A stretch of 64,000 nt of DNA. Origin: Paenibacillus nasutitermitis. GTDB lineage: Bacteria > Bacillota > Bacilli > Paenibacillales > Paenibacillaceae. Positions 19,377-27,954 of the stretch are shown here, one piece after another. The DNA is taken from the NCBI RefSeq assembly GCF_014641075.1, contig NZ_BMHP01000001.1:1736001-1800000 (forward strand), given 5' to 3'. The position numbers and the translations under genes were made by a program. Each line of letters opens with the position of its first letter. The stretch's first letter is position 1. The notes below the pieces were generated by a model that made no database searches, was not told the origin of the DNA, and worked only from the letters and a program-made list of their open reading frames with translations.

Positions 19377-19848
19377 TTGAACACGATAGCGCTCCATTCC
19401 TGGCAAACGATGAATGAGTTTCACGGTTCATGTCAAGGATGGGGCGCTTTTGCATGAATTACCAGCCAACAGGGCGGATAGGATGCGATACTTTAAACTT
19501 CAGGAGCACAGTTTGTTATTCAGTTGTTTTCAATAATAAATGGAGGTGTAAAAATTGAAAGTAATTTGAAATCAGTAAGGCAACGGCGATGGTAACCCTT
19601 TTCCCGGCAATTGTTTTACTGATAAGCCATCTGCCTTCTAAGAATTTTTTTCGCTTGCCTATGAAGTTAGAGGGATTATAACGAGCTATAGGCCGATTGA
19701 TTATTAGCCGGGTATTTAAAATGAGTATGAATCAATAAAAATAGAGAGTAATTGTCAACTTAAGCTTTCCGATACTGGCACATTCATGTTTTGTTTTTGT
19801 ATAAAAAATGAATTGTTTTTGTCCATTGAATTATGGAGTGAATCATTC
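19377..19848. other. Intergenic region with a possible decayed mini-gene
   Basis: No intact gene of normal length is seen. TGGAGGTG at 19541-19548 precedes a TTG at 19555 that reaches a stop after four codons. A +1 shift there opens a frame to the TAA at 19679-19681 that contains a hydrophobic stretch and the end SKNFFRLPMKLEGL. An ATG at 19589 inside that frame would give 30 residues. A strong ribosome site on a broken frame suggests decay or frameshifting. Confidence 0.35.
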
Positions 19849-19854
19849 TATAAT
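19826..19854 (+). promoter_or_regulatory. Sigma-A promoter of the ferredoxin reductase gene
   Basis: TTGAAT (19826-19831), a 17-base spacer, and TATAAT (19849-19854). Transcription would start near 19861, inside the Fur box, leaving a leader of about 175 bases. Confidence 0.75.
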
Positions 19855-19877
19855 TGATAATGAGAATCGATATCATT
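19855..19877 (+). promoter_or_regulatory. Fur box
   Basis: TGATAATGAGAATCGATATC followed by ATT matches the Fur 7-1-7 pattern (TGATAAT-N-ATTATCA) with few changes. It lies directly against the -10 box, where a bound repressor would block polymerase. This suggests iron-controlled expression of the reductase. Confidence 0.75.
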
Positions 19878-19897
19878 GGTTTTGAATTCAGTTAAGC

Positions 19898-20003
19898 GCC
19901 CTGATGCTATACTCGTAATTGCCACTCGGGTATAGCCGAGCAGGGCCGTAAAGGTTAACTGTCGTACGCCTATACTTAGAAGTCAAAGGCTGCTATCAGC
20001 CTT
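19898..20003 (+). promoter_or_regulatory. Structured 5' leader of the reductase gene
   Basis: GCCCTG (19898-19903) pairs with CAGGGC (19941-19946), and inside it GCTATAC (19906-19912) pairs with GTATAGC (19930-19936). A second hairpin, AAGGCTG-CTAT-CAGCCTT, follows at 19986-20003, about 20 bases before the ribosome site. There is no T tract, so control, if any, would be on translation. It matches no riboswitch class I can recall. Confidence 0.45.
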
Positions 20004-20035
20004 GCCTATAACACTATTTCGCTGGAGGTAATTTC

Positions 20036-21070
20036 ATGACTGAGCAACTGGAATTATACGATGTAACCATTATAGGCGGAGGACCAGCCGGGATGTATGC
20101 GACTTTTTACAGCGGCATGCGGGATATGAAAACCAAGCTGATTGAAGCCAGGGACAAACTTGGCGGCAGGATGTTATTCTACCCTGAGAAAATGATATGG
20201 GATGTGGGCGGAGTAACGCCGACCCTCTGCGAGAACCTGATCCGGCAGCTGGAAGAACAGGCCAGAACCTTTGATCCGGACATTGTTTTCGGGCAGCAGA
20301 TTCAGAAGATGGACAGACAGGAAGACGGAACCATGATTTTGACCTCTTCAACGGGAGAACGGCACTGGACCCGCACGGTCATTATGGCAATCGGCTACGG
20401 CATCTACAAAACGGCGAAGCTTGAGCTGGAGGGAGCGGACCGCTACGAAGTGACGAATCTGCATTACACCGTACAGGAGCTCGAACCTTTCCGGGGCAAG
20501 CATGTCCTCATCTCCGGAGGCGGGGATTCGGCTGTTGATTGGGCCAATGAGTTGGAGCCTGTCGCGAAGAGTGTAACGGTCGTTCACCGCAGGGACAAAT
20601 TCGGAGGACTGGAGCGAAATGTGCTGCGGATGAAACAATCATCCGTAAGGCTTCGGACGCCTTACGCTGTCGAGAAGCTTTACAGCAGAAATGGCGAAAG
20701 TATCGAGCAAGTGACCATAACCCACCTCGAAACGGGGGACAGCGATATTCTGGATGTCGATGCGATTATTGTGAACCACGGTATGAAAAGCGATTTCGGC
20801 CAGATTTTGGAGTGGGGCCTTGATATGGGAGAATGGCATGCCAATGTGAGTGAGAAGCTGGAGACGAACCTTCCGGGAGTTTTCGCTGCTGGGGATTTTG
20901 TTACATATGGCAGCAAGCTGCATCTGATCGCTGGCACCTTCACGGACGCTGCGCTTGCCGTTAACAGCGCCAAACTGTACATGGATCCGGCAGCCGATAA
21001 AGTCGCATATGTTTCTTCCCACAACAGCAGGTTTAAAGAAAAGAACAAGGCGCTCGGCGTTGTTGAATAG
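20036..21070 (+). CDS. Ferredoxin-NADP+ reductase, thioredoxin-reductase-like (YumC/YcgT type)
   Basis: The 344-residue flavoprotein has an FAD-binding [16 protein letters not shown] near residue 13, an NADP-binding [15 protein letters not shown] near residue 160, and the second FAD motif GVFAAGDF near residue 281. The redox-active CxxC of thioredoxin reductase is absent, which marks the ferredoxin/flavodoxin reductase branch. It should move electrons between NADPH and ferredoxin or flavodoxin. A GCTGGAGGTAA ribosome site lies before the ATG. In Bacillus subtilis the paralogue ycgT belongs to the Fur regulon, which fits the Fur box here. Confidence 0.88.
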   Translation: MTEQLELYDVTIIGGGPAGMYATFYSGMRDMKTKLIEARDKLGGRMLFYPEKMIWDVGGVTPTLCENLIRQLEEQARTFDPDIVFGQQIQKMDRQEDGTMILTSSTGERHWTRTVIMAIGYGIYKTAKLELEGADRYEVTNLHYTVQELEPFRGKHVLISGGGDSAVDWANELEPVAKSVTVVHRRDKFGGLERNVLRMKQSSVRLRTPYAVEKLYSRNGESIEQVTITHLETGDSDILDVDAIIVNHGMKSDFGQILEWGLDMGEWHANVSEKLETNLPGVFAAGDFVTYGSKLHLIAGTFTDAALAVNSAKLYMDPAADKVAYVSSHNSRFKEKNKALGVVE

Positions 21071-21090
21071 TGAATAATCGAACTCTAGTT

Positions 21091-21121
21091 AAAGTCCGCT
21101 TGCACAGTGGGCTTTTTTTTG
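21091..21121 (+). terminator. Terminator after the reductase gene
   Basis: The imperfect stem AAAGTCCGC/GTGGGCTTT across a short loop is followed by eight or more T. Confidence 0.75.
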
Positions 21122-21202
21122 TTTTACAAGAAGTAATTTGTCATGTGCAGGATATTCTTGAAGAGCCCCCAAAGCCGCTTCTTCCTGGCTATCAATTTCT
21201 GC

Positions 21203-21234
21203 TTGACAGGATACAGATTGGATTATACTATAAT
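21203..21234 (+). promoter_or_regulatory. Promoter of the oxygenase/repressor operon
   Basis: TTGACA (21203-21208) is a perfect -35 box. TATACT (21224-21229) and TATAAT (21229-21234) overlap as candidate -10 boxes, neither at the ideal 17-base spacing. The 21-bp palindrome starts at the last base. Confidence 0.6.
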
Positions 21235-21254
21235 TGTATTATTAAATAATACAA
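21234..21254 (+). promoter_or_regulatory. 21-bp perfect palindrome, candidate operator of the GntR/LacI-type repressor
   Basis: Left arm TTGTATTATT, central A, right arm AATAATACAA, with all ten pairs matching. It overlaps the -10 region and start site and ends 18 bases before the first gene. AraR, a repressor of the same domain design, binds palindromes with TTGTAC/GTACAA arms, so the shape fits. A half-site AATAATACAA recurs at 26621-26630 upstream of the second oxygenase. Confidence 0.65.
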
Positions 21255-21272
21255 ATAATGGAGATGATCGGT

Positions 21273-22058
21273 GTGAAACGTTTGACGGATGAACAGAAGC
21301 TAAGCTATAGGGAGAATGGATACTTAATCGGTTTGCCTCCCGTATTTACGGAAGAAGAAGTAGCTAATTTGAACCTGGAGCTGAAGGAGCTGGAGAAGCT
21401 GCTGATTCCGGGTGAGCAAATGCTTCATATCCGCGATTGGCATATGAAATGCAAATGGTTGTACGACATCTGCACCCATCCGCAGATTCTCAGCTATGTA
21501 GAAGATATTTTAGGTCCAGACTTCTTTATGTGGGGCACTCAATTTTTCGCCAAAGCGCCTCATTCCAAAGATACCGTCGCCTGGCATCAGGATGCTTATT
21601 ACTGGCCGGAGCATCTTCATAACGCCGTCACGGTATGGCTTGCTTTTTCCGCTGTTGATGAGGATAATGGAGCCATGCGAGTCATTCCCGGCAGTCACAA
21701 CAAAGGCATTATCAAACACAGGAAAATCGAAGGGGATTCCGTGCTCACCCTCGAGCTTGAACATGGAACCTTCAATGAGAATGAGGCTAAATCTCTTATT
21801 CTTGAATCCGGATCGGTCTCTCTTCATGATGATCATATTGTTCACGGTTCGCCAGCCAATGTGTCCGACAGATGGAGGATCGGCCTTACGATCCGCTATT
21901 CGGGCCCTGCCCAGGTATCCGCCACAGATTATGAGGCATTTACCATGAGGGGAAATCCTCTGGTTCGCGAAGCGCCGGTTCCATCTGAGAAGTATGCCCG
22001 GCTTCCGGTTGATTACCATAAAGGCGACGAAGTCGTGCGGCCCAAGCTCAACAGCTAA
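21273..22058 (+). CDS. PhyH-family Fe(II)/2-oxoglutarate oxygenase 1
   Basis: The 261-residue protein is a single phytanoyl-CoA dioxygenase-like domain. The iron-binding facial triad is visible as His105-x-Asp107 (WHQDAYY) and His191 (VHGSPANVS). The basic residue for 2-oxoglutarate should be the Arg in WRIGLTIRY. Relatives hydroxylate or demethylate small molecules. I chose GTG at 21273, with TGGAGATG about 7 bases upstream; an ATG at 21258 lacks a ribosome site. It is the first gene of a catabolic cluster, directly after the palindrome and 30-odd bases before the repressor gene. The substrate is unknown. Confidence 0.85.
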   Translation: MKRLTDEQKLSYRENGYLIGLPPVFTEEEVANLNLELKELEKLLIPGEQMLHIRDWHMKCKWLYDICTHPQILSYVEDILGPDFFMWGTQFFAKAPHSKDTVAWHQDAYYWPEHLHNAVTVWLAFSAVDEDNGAMRVIPGSHNKGIIKHRKIEGDSVLTLELEHGTFNENEAKSLILESGSVSLHDDHIVHGSPANVSDRWRIGLTIRYSGPAQVSATDYEAFTMRGNPLVREAPVPSEKYARLPVDYHKGDEVVRPKLNS

Positions 22059-22079
22059 CAGTCTTGAAGTTGAAAGGAA

Positions 22080-23135
22080 ATGTCATCTGCTATGTCTCTG
22101 TTTCTCGACTTGAAAGGAAAAATCATTCAAAAAGTAATCGACGGCACCTATAAGGTCGGAGAGGTGCTGCCCACGGAGCATGAGCTTGCGGGCGAGCATC
22201 AATTAAGCCGCGTCACCGTACGCAAGGCTTTGGAGGAACTCAAATCCGAAGGGCTGCTTGCAGGTGTGCCGCGGCAGGGGACCATGGTTTTGGAGCGAAT
22301 GGGCGGTTATCGCAGTTCACTTGATATCATCGCATTGGTTGCGACTGTTCAGGAGACGTTCTTCGCCACATTCATGGAGCATTTTGAACGGACCGCAGAA
22401 GATAATGGCTCGCTCATGCTGTTTAAGCAGGATTTTCAGGGGAAGGCTTTTTATTCGGAAGCGTTTTTCTTCAGGCTGGTTCAGAAAAACATCCGCAATG
22501 TGGTGCTGTGGCCGCAAACAGTCCAGATCGATTTTGAGCTGCTGCGCAGGCTTCATTCTGTCGGAATGAATTTTGTTTTCTTCGATCAGATGTTCGACAC
22601 CGACGTAGCGGACACGGTGTGTTTGGACAATGACAAGGCAGTCACAGCACTGTTTGATTATCTTGTGGAGGAGAGCGGCTCCGACAGCAATCTGTTATTC
22701 ATCGGGTTCGAAGGATTATCCCTCCCGAGCGCTGTTCAAAGAGAAGAAGCCTTCATACAAGCGTCCCGTCGCACAGATGCGATCAGGAACATTCCATGGG
22801 GACTTCCTATCGACCAGCAGGTTGCTCTGCTCCTGGACTGTATTGAAAAAGAGACTGTTCGGCCCGCAGGCTTTCTCTGCAATAGCGGGGGAATTGGACT
22901 TGAGATGGCCAGACAGCTAAGGCTGAGAAATCTGGAAGGCAGCCTTTTACTGGGAACCATTGATTACCTGCCCGAGATGGATGCTTATCCAATGGCCGCT
23001 TATCGGCAGCCGTTCGAGCTTATGGCCGAGAAAACCTACCAGCGATTGATCGCTCAGAACAATCAAGGCCAAAGCTGGCGTGCCGGTGCCTATCAAGTGG
23101 AAGGACAGCTGATCAAATGCGGAGCCAAGACGTGA
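22080..23135 (+). CDS. GntR/LacI-type transcriptional repressor (AraR-like)
   Basis: The 351-residue regulator has an N-terminal GntR winged helix (residues 1-75, with LPTEHELAGEHQLSRVTVRKALEELKSEG as recognisable core) and a C-terminal LacI-type periplasmic-binding-like sensor domain (about 85-350). This is the AraR architecture: a sugar or sugar acid binds the C-terminal domain and releases DNA. It is encoded right after the first oxygenase, so it likely represses its own operon through the 21-bp palindrome. The start could also be ATG at 22092; the ribosome site AAAGG is not ideally placed for either. Confidence 0.88.
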   Translation: MSSAMSLFLDLKGKIIQKVIDGTYKVGEVLPTEHELAGEHQLSRVTVRKALEELKSEGLLAGVPRQGTMVLERMGGYRSSLDIIALVATVQETFFATFMEHFERTAEDNGSLMLFKQDFQGKAFYSEAFFFRLVQKNIRNVVLWPQTVQIDFELLRRLHSVGMNFVFFDQMFDTDVADTVCLDNDKAVTALFDYLVEESGSDSNLLFIGFEGLSLPSAVQREEAFIQASRRTDAIRNIPWGLPIDQQVALLLDCIEKETVRPAGFLCNSGGIGLEMARQLRLRNLEGSLLLGTIDYLPEMDAYPMAAYRQPFELMAEKTYQRLIAQNNQGQSWRAGAYQVEGQLIKCGAKT

Positions 23136-23173
23136 TTCCAATCAACTGCCGATCATGAATAAAGGAGACTATT

Positions 23174-23452
23174 ATGTGCCGGAATATCAAGACACTTTTC
23201 AACTTTGAGCCTCCAGCGACCGAGGACGAAATACAAGCGGCCGCACTTCAGTTCGTCAGAAAGTTATCTGGCTTCAACACCCCATCCAAAGCCAATGAAG
23301 CGGCTTTCAACCGGGCAGTTATCGAAGTGACGGGCGTGGCCAGGAATCTCCTGGGTTCCATGGTAACCGTTGCTCAGCCGCGCGACCGGGAAGTTGAGAT
23401 TGTCCGCGCCCGGGCAAGATCGGTGAAACGGTTCGGAACGAAGAAGGATTAA
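23174..23452 (+). CDS. DUF2277 family protein
   Basis: The 92-residue protein begins MCRNIKTLFNFEPPATEDEI, the hallmark of DUF2277, a small conserved family of unknown function. It ends with a basic segment (RARARSVKRFG). No membrane segment or signal is seen. A clear AAGGAG ribosome site lies before the ATG. It ends the operon started at 21273, as a strong terminator follows at 23475. Family assignment is good; function cannot be stated. Confidence 0.88.
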   Translation: MCRNIKTLFNFEPPATEDEIQAAALQFVRKLSGFNTPSKANEAAFNRAVIEVTGVARNLLGSMVTVAQPRDREVEIVRARARSVKRFGTKKD

Positions 23453-23474
23453 GATGCATCTAGAATGATCCACG

Positions 23475-23527
23475 AAAAACAAGCCATTTCCGTACTGCCT
23501 GGAGCATAACGGAAATGGCTTGTTTTT
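23475..23527 (+). terminator. Strong terminator after the DUF2277 gene
   Basis: AAAAACAAGCCATTTCCGT pairs with ACGGAAATGGCTTGTTTTT, a long near-perfect stem with A and T tracts on either side. It could work in both directions. Confidence 0.9.
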
Positions 23528-23646
23528 CGATTCCTGCCAACTGAATATAACGCTTCCATGGGGAAGTGATCTATGTTATCCTTTTGGCATTCCTTGATGT
23601 GACGGCCTGATCGCATAATGATTCCAGAAAAGTAGAGGTGCAAAAG

Positions 23647-25695
23647 ATGAAAGAAGCCATCCGATTCATTATGGGACCGGATAACGTTGAACAATATCAA
23701 ATATTCAGCCATGCGTCCGGTCCAGAGGGCAAGCTGCCTTTGACGGCAGAGATGCTGATGAATCTTCCCAGCGGCGATTTATTCGGAATGAGCCAAAATG
23801 TGGGAATGGGCTGGAAGCCGGAACAACTGCTTGGCAAACAGATTCTTATTCTGAGCACGCAGGGCGGCGTCCGCGGCGAGGATGGCACACCGATTGCCTT
23901 GGGTTATCATACCGGCCACTGGGAAGTGGGTCTTCTTGTTAAGGAGGCTGCTCTGGAAGTAAGCGCTCTCGGGGGTGTGCCCTTCGCTGCTTTCGTCAGC
24001 GACCCCTGCGACGGGCGTTCGCAGGGCACAACCGGGATGTTCGATTCCTTGCCCTACCGCAACGATGCGGCAATCGTTTACCGACGGCTGATCCGGTCGC
24101 TGCCGACAAGAAGCGGAGTCATTGGCATCGGAACCTGCGACAAAGGACTGCCGGCCATGATGATAGCGCTGGCGGCCATGCATGATTTGCCAGCAATTAT
24201 CGTGCCGGGCGGCGTTACGCTCCCACCAACTGAAGGGGAAGATGCGGCTAAAATCCAAACGATCGGCACGCGGTTCGCGCATGGGCAGATTACGTTGGAC
24301 GAAGCAGCTGATCTGGGCTGCCGCGCGTGTGCGACGCCGGGCGGCGGGTGCCAGTTTCTCGGGACGGCAGCTACGGCTCAAGTGGTTGCCGAGGCGCTTG
24401 GAATGTCGCTGCCGCATTCGGCGCTTGCACCATCGGGCCAGCAGATCTGGCGCGATCTCGCCAGACAATCGGCGAGAGCCGTTCAATTGATGCAAGCCAG
24501 CGGGACCTTTATGCGTGATATTGTAACGGATGCTGCTATTGAGAACGCGATGGCCGTGCATGCTGCCTTCGGCGGTTCGACCAATTTGCTGCTTCATATC
24601 CCCGCGGTTGCTCATGCCGCCAAGTGCCGTATTCCCGACGTTGCTGACTGGAACCGCGTGAACAGGGCGGATCCACGGCTTGTCAGCGTTCTGCCGAACG
24701 GGCCTGAACATCATCCGACGATAAGGGTATTTATGGCTGGCGGGGTGCCGGAGGTGATGCTTCATCTTCGCAAGCTTGGACTGCTGAACCTGAATGTGAG
24801 AACGGTTGCATTTGATTCCTTGGCGGACCAACTGGATTGGTGGGAGCATTCCGAACGGCGCCGCGAAATCCGCAAACGGCTGCTTGAAAGCGATGGCATT
24901 GATCCGGATAGAATTATTATGAGTCCGCAGTTGGCAACTGCCCGCGGACTGACTTCGACTGTCACTTTTCCAGTAGGCAATCTGGCGCCGGAAGGATCGG
25001 TAATCAAGTCTACCGCTATCGATCCTGAAGTGGTCGGCGAAGATGGGGTCTATCGGCACCTGGGGCAGGCGAAGGTATTCACAACCGAGAAAGCCGCAAT
25101 CAGGGCGATTAAAAACGGTCATATCAAGGAAGGGGATATACTTGTCCTGATCGGCAGAGGTCCTTCGGGAACGGGCATGGAGGAAACGTATCAGCTGACC
25201 TCCGCATTGAAGCATCTGCCTTTCGGCAAGCATGTGACGCTTCTGACGGACGCCCGCTTCTCAGGCGTATCTACCGGCGCCTGTATTGGTCACATCGGAC
25301 CGGAGGCGCTGGCCGGCGGGCCGATCGGTAAAGTGCGGGACGGGGATTGGATCAATGTCCGGATTGACCGCAACAACCTGGACGGCAGCATTCAATTTAT
25401 CGGTCAAGGCGAAGAACGGTTCAGCCCTGAGACAGGAGCGGCTATTCTGGCAGCCCGTGCGCTTCACCCGGAGCTGGCCCCCGATCCGGCGCTGCCTGAC
25501 GATACCCGGCTTTGGGCTGCCCTTCAGGCTGCCAGCGGAGGTACGTGGAGGGGCAGTATTTATGATGTTGACCGGATCGTCGACACGCTGCGGGCGGGCA
25601 TGGAGGCGTTGAATGCCGATAAGCTGGTGCCCGTGAAAATAGAGGATACCCCTGCAGATTCCGGTGGGAATTCGTCATTAAAGGATCATCGATAA
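23647..25695 (+). CDS. Xylonate dehydratase-type IlvD/Edd protein (YagF/YjhG family)
   Basis: The 682-residue enzyme follows the YagF/YjhG subgroup over its full length: [79 protein letters not shown] and [17 protein letters not shown] are visible. The cysteines in PCDG, TCDKG and the GGGC segment would hold the Fe-S cluster. These enzymes dehydrate D-xylonate or related aldonates to 2-keto-3-deoxy acids. ATG 23647 has TAGAGGTG 6 bases upstream. It follows a terminator, so it has its own promoter, but it sits among regulators and oxygenases of one probable pathway. The exact aldonate is an inference. Confidence 0.88.
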   Translation: MKEAIRFIMGPDNVEQYQIFSHASGPEGKLPLTAEMLMNLPSGDLFGMSQNVGMGWKPEQLLGKQILILSTQGGVRGEDGTPIALGYHTGHWEVGLLVKEAALEVSALGGVPFAAFVSDPCDGRSQGTTGMFDSLPYRNDAAIVYRRLIRSLPTRSGVIGIGTCDKGLPAMMIALAAMHDLPAIIVPGGVTLPPTEGEDAAKIQTIGTRFAHGQITLDEAADLGCRACATPGGGCQFLGTAATAQVVAEALGMSLPHSALAPSGQQIWRDLARQSARAVQLMQASGTFMRDIVTDAAIENAMAVHAAFGGSTNLLLHIPAVAHAAKCRIPDVADWNRVNRADPRLVSVLPNGPEHHPTIRVFMAGGVPEVMLHLRKLGLLNLNVRTVAFDSLADQLDWWEHSERRREIRKRLLESDGIDPDRIIMSPQLATARGLTSTVTFPVGNLAPEGSVIKSTAIDPEVVGEDGVYRHLGQAKVFTTEKAAIRAIKNGHIKEGDILVLIGRGPSGTGMEETYQLTSALKHLPFGKHVTLLTDARFSGVSTGACIGHIGPEALAGGPIGKVRDGDWINVRIDRNNLDGSIQFIGQGEERFSPETGAAILAARALHPELAPDPALPDDTRLWAALQAASGGTWRGSIYDVDRIVDTLRAGMEALNADKLVPVKIEDTPADSGGNSSLKDHR

Positions 25696-25740
25696 TGGGA
25701 TAGGCTAATCAGATGGATTAGTTGGCGAGGTGAACAATAT

Positions 25741-26601
25741 ATGGCTGTCAAGCCGATGGATTGGCTGCAGGGTCCATGGTCAGTAGAGCTTTATTCCGTT
25801 AATACCGCTTCCTATTCGAGCCTGGATTTGAAGAATTGTTTGTATCCCAACTGGATTATCAGTTATGTCAAAGAAGGCGATGTTGCAACGGGAACGGGGG
25901 AAGAAGTTTATCGCGTCCGCCCTGGAGAGGTAATGCTGCATCCGCCAAACCTGCTATTCGCTGAGCAGGCTTCAATGAAGGGAACCCACTTGTGGATGCA
26001 GGCTGCTGTATTCTGCTCCCAGCATATCGATCTTCTTCAGCTATGCCGGATTGCGCCTGTTGTCGCCGTAGCCGATCCGGACCGGTTCGAAGCGGTATTC
26101 CGCCAGCTTGAGCATATCTGGGAGAACAAGGAGCAGCCTTTCTGGAATATGAAAATGACGTCAGGAGTCATCCAGCTCACCGAATTAATTCTGACAGGGT
26201 GGGAGAAAGCTGGTTTTCCGGAGCGGACGGCTGCTTATGAATCGCCGAAAGAGCGTTTTGTTGAAATGATTGGCTATATGAGTCTCAGACTGCAGGAGAA
26301 GCTCAGCCGGGAGGATTTGGCCGCAGTCGTCAATCTCAGCCCCAATTATCTGGATAAGAGTTTTGCCCGGCGCTATGGCCATACTCCCATGCAGATGCTG
26401 CGCGATATGCGGTTGAACCGCTCGAGACAGCTGCTGGAGCGAACGGAAGAGACGCTGGATTCCATTGCGCAGCAATGCGGGTTGAGCGATGCCCCGTATT
26501 TATGCAGGCAATTCAAGCGGGTGTTCGGCATTCAACCCGGTGAGTACCGGGAATCCGTTCGCAGCCTGCAAGCGGAGAATCCCTATCAATATCAAAGGTG
26601 A
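25741..26601 (+). CDS. AraC-family regulator with cupin sensor
   Basis: The 286-residue regulator has an N-terminal cupin-like sugar sensor (about residues 30-110, with GEEVYRVRPGEVMLHPPN) and two C-terminal AraC helix-turn-helix units (about 185-280, with LSREDLAAVVNLSPNYLDKSFARRYG and DSIAQQCGLSDAPYLCRQFKRVFG). A GCGAGGTGA ribosome site lies 7 bases before the ATG. It lies between the dehydratase and the second oxygenase, and should activate one or both. Confidence 0.92.
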   Translation: MAVKPMDWLQGPWSVELYSVNTASYSSLDLKNCLYPNWIISYVKEGDVATGTGEEVYRVRPGEVMLHPPNLLFAEQASMKGTHLWMQAAVFCSQHIDLLQLCRIAPVVAVADPDRFEAVFRQLEHIWENKEQPFWNMKMTSGVIQLTELILTGWEKAGFPERTAAYESPKERFVEMIGYMSLRLQEKLSREDLAAVVNLSPNYLDKSFARRYGHTPMQMLRDMRLNRSRQLLERTEETLDSIAQQCGLSDAPYLCRQFKRVFGIQPGEYRESVRSLQAENPYQYQR

Positions 26602-26620
26602 ACATCATAAAAAAAGAGGA

Positions 26621-26649
26621 AATAATACAAGAAGTGGCGGAAACACTTC
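26621..26649 (+). promoter_or_regulatory. Half-operator and short inverted repeat before oxygenase 2
   Basis: AATAATACAA (26621-26630) equals one arm of the 21-bp palindrome at 21234. It is followed directly by GAAGTG-N7-CACTTC. The short repeat may be a site for the AraC protein. This is a weak call. Confidence 0.3.
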
Positions 26650-26725
26650 ATTGAGAAGGGACCATCGGGGGTGGATAATGAGGATATGAAATTATTCCAC
26701 CAGAAGGCAAAGGAGCGGCGCGCAA

Positions 26726-27502
26726 ATGGCAACGGCAAAACCGGGCAAAACCGTCAGCATCACCGATGAGCAGCTGAAGCAATATGAGGAGCTTGGATAC
26801 ATCATTTTCAACGATTTATTTAATGAACAGGAAATAGATGGGATACGCGACATCATCGATGAGCTTGACGAAGAGTCCGAGAAGGCTTTGCGGAAGAAAG
26901 GACAGGACTTTATCAATGTTTCCGGCAAAATCAATTTTAATGCCAATATTAATTTTCGCCGGCCGGAGCTGCAGCGTTTCACTGCGGACCAGAGGTTTGT
27001 GGACATTACTACGACCCTTCTAGGACCCGATACAAAGCTGTATTGGGATCAGTCCGTATACAAAAGGCCTGAAGCGGATAAGGATTTCCCCTGGCATCAG
27101 GACAATGGGTATGTCCCGACCGAACCGATTCATTATGTGACCTGCTGGCTGGCGCTTGAAGACTCGAATCTTGAGAACGGCTGTATCTGGATCCAGCCCG
27201 GTACGCATAAGAAAGGGTTTGTGCCGCATATTAAAACGGATCTTGGCTGGATCTGTTATTACGGCGATATTGAAGGGGAACCGGTCGAGTTAAAGAAAGG
27301 GAGCATGGTCGTATTTCATTCCCTGCTGTTTCACCGCAGCACCCCCAACCGCAGCCAAGCGACCCGTAAAGCATATGTGATCCAGTATTCTGTCGATGGT
27401 GCGAAGAATCCAACCAATGACAGTATCTTTAGAAACGGCCCGCTGATCGCAAAAGATGGAAAAGCGGTTTACAACTCTTTTGTCCCTCGGGAGCTCTGCT
27501 AG
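26726..27502 (+). CDS. PhyH-family Fe(II)/2-oxoglutarate oxygenase 2
   Basis: The 258-residue protein is a second phytanoyl-CoA dioxygenase-like enzyme, with metal ligands His124-x-Asp126 (WHQDNGY) and His203 (LLFHRSTPNRS). It resembles oxygenase 1 only in fold-level motifs, so the two probably act on different steps rather than being a recent duplication. A GGAGCGG ribosome site precedes the ATG. It is followed by a terminator. With oxygenase 1, the aldonate dehydratase and two sugar-sensing regulators, it points to oxidative breakdown of a modified sugar or sugar acid. That is an inference. Confidence 0.85.
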   Translation: MATAKPGKTVSITDEQLKQYEELGYIIFNDLFNEQEIDGIRDIIDELDEESEKALRKKGQDFINVSGKINFNANINFRRPELQRFTADQRFVDITTTLLGPDTKLYWDQSVYKRPEADKDFPWHQDNGYVPTEPIHYVTCWLALEDSNLENGCIWIQPGTHKKGFVPHIKTDLGWICYYGDIEGEPVELKKGSMVVFHSLLFHRSTPNRSQATRKAYVIQYSVDGAKNPTNDSIFRNGPLIAKDGKAVYNSFVPRELC

Positions 27503-27520
27503 ATTCCTCAACCTCCATAT

Positions 27521-27558
27521 ACAATCATGACTCCTGCGGGTCGTGATTGTTTTTTTTT
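27521..27558 (+). terminator. Terminator after oxygenase 2
   Basis: ACAATCATGAC pairs with GTCGTGATTGT (one G-T pair) and is followed by eight or more T. Confidence 0.85.
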
Positions 27559-27562
27559 CTTT

Positions 27563-27727
27563 CTATGAGGATCGCTCGCAGACTAGCTCCTTGCAGCAGT
27601 CTTCTAAAAATTCTCTGATATTCAGCCTCGGATTATTGTAAAATAATACGGACAGATCCTTAAAACTTGCAGGCTCACTTATTAAACAGTGAATGCAGGC
27701 GACCAGCGCTTTCCTAGGGATGTACAA
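27563..27727 (-). CDS. Possible small protein, 54 residues, function unknown
   Basis: On the minus strand a TTG start lies about 10 bases after GAGGTTGATG. The product begins MYIPRKALVACIHCLISEP and ends CKELVCERSS. It is mixed in composition, with four cysteines and a plausible amphipathic helix, unlike random translation. It fills a 450-base gap between convergent and divergent genes. I find no family. It could equally be a chance frame. Confidence 0.3.
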   Translation of the reverse strand: MYIPRKALVACIHCLISEPASFKDLSVLFYNNPRLNIREFLEDCCKELVCERSS

Positions 27728-27954
27728 TCATGTTCATCAACCTCAGGTGCTGGGCCGGATAGTTGGAGAAATTCTGCATAACAACGCTATATCCGGGCAG
27801 TCCGGCCGATAATCTGCTTCATGCAACCGGTGGTTGAATGGAGTAAATGTACCCGTCTCAACCAACTGATGATTGGTTTTGCAGATGAGCTGTGATACGT
27901 TGGTTTTACGCAAATCGGCCGATTCTGCCAACCATTAAGCAGGAGGAATGTAGG

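Noticed and set aside
19898-20003. A known riboswitch class (cobalamin, TPP, c-di-GMP or SAM) upstream of the reductase
   Set aside because: The sequence GCCACTCGGG resembles no conserved core that I can match, so I list it only as a structured leader.
23779-25233. 484-codon open frame opposite the dehydratase gene
   Set aside because: The sense frame matches YagF/YjhG over its full length; the antisense product is rich in His, Arg and Ser with no family pattern.
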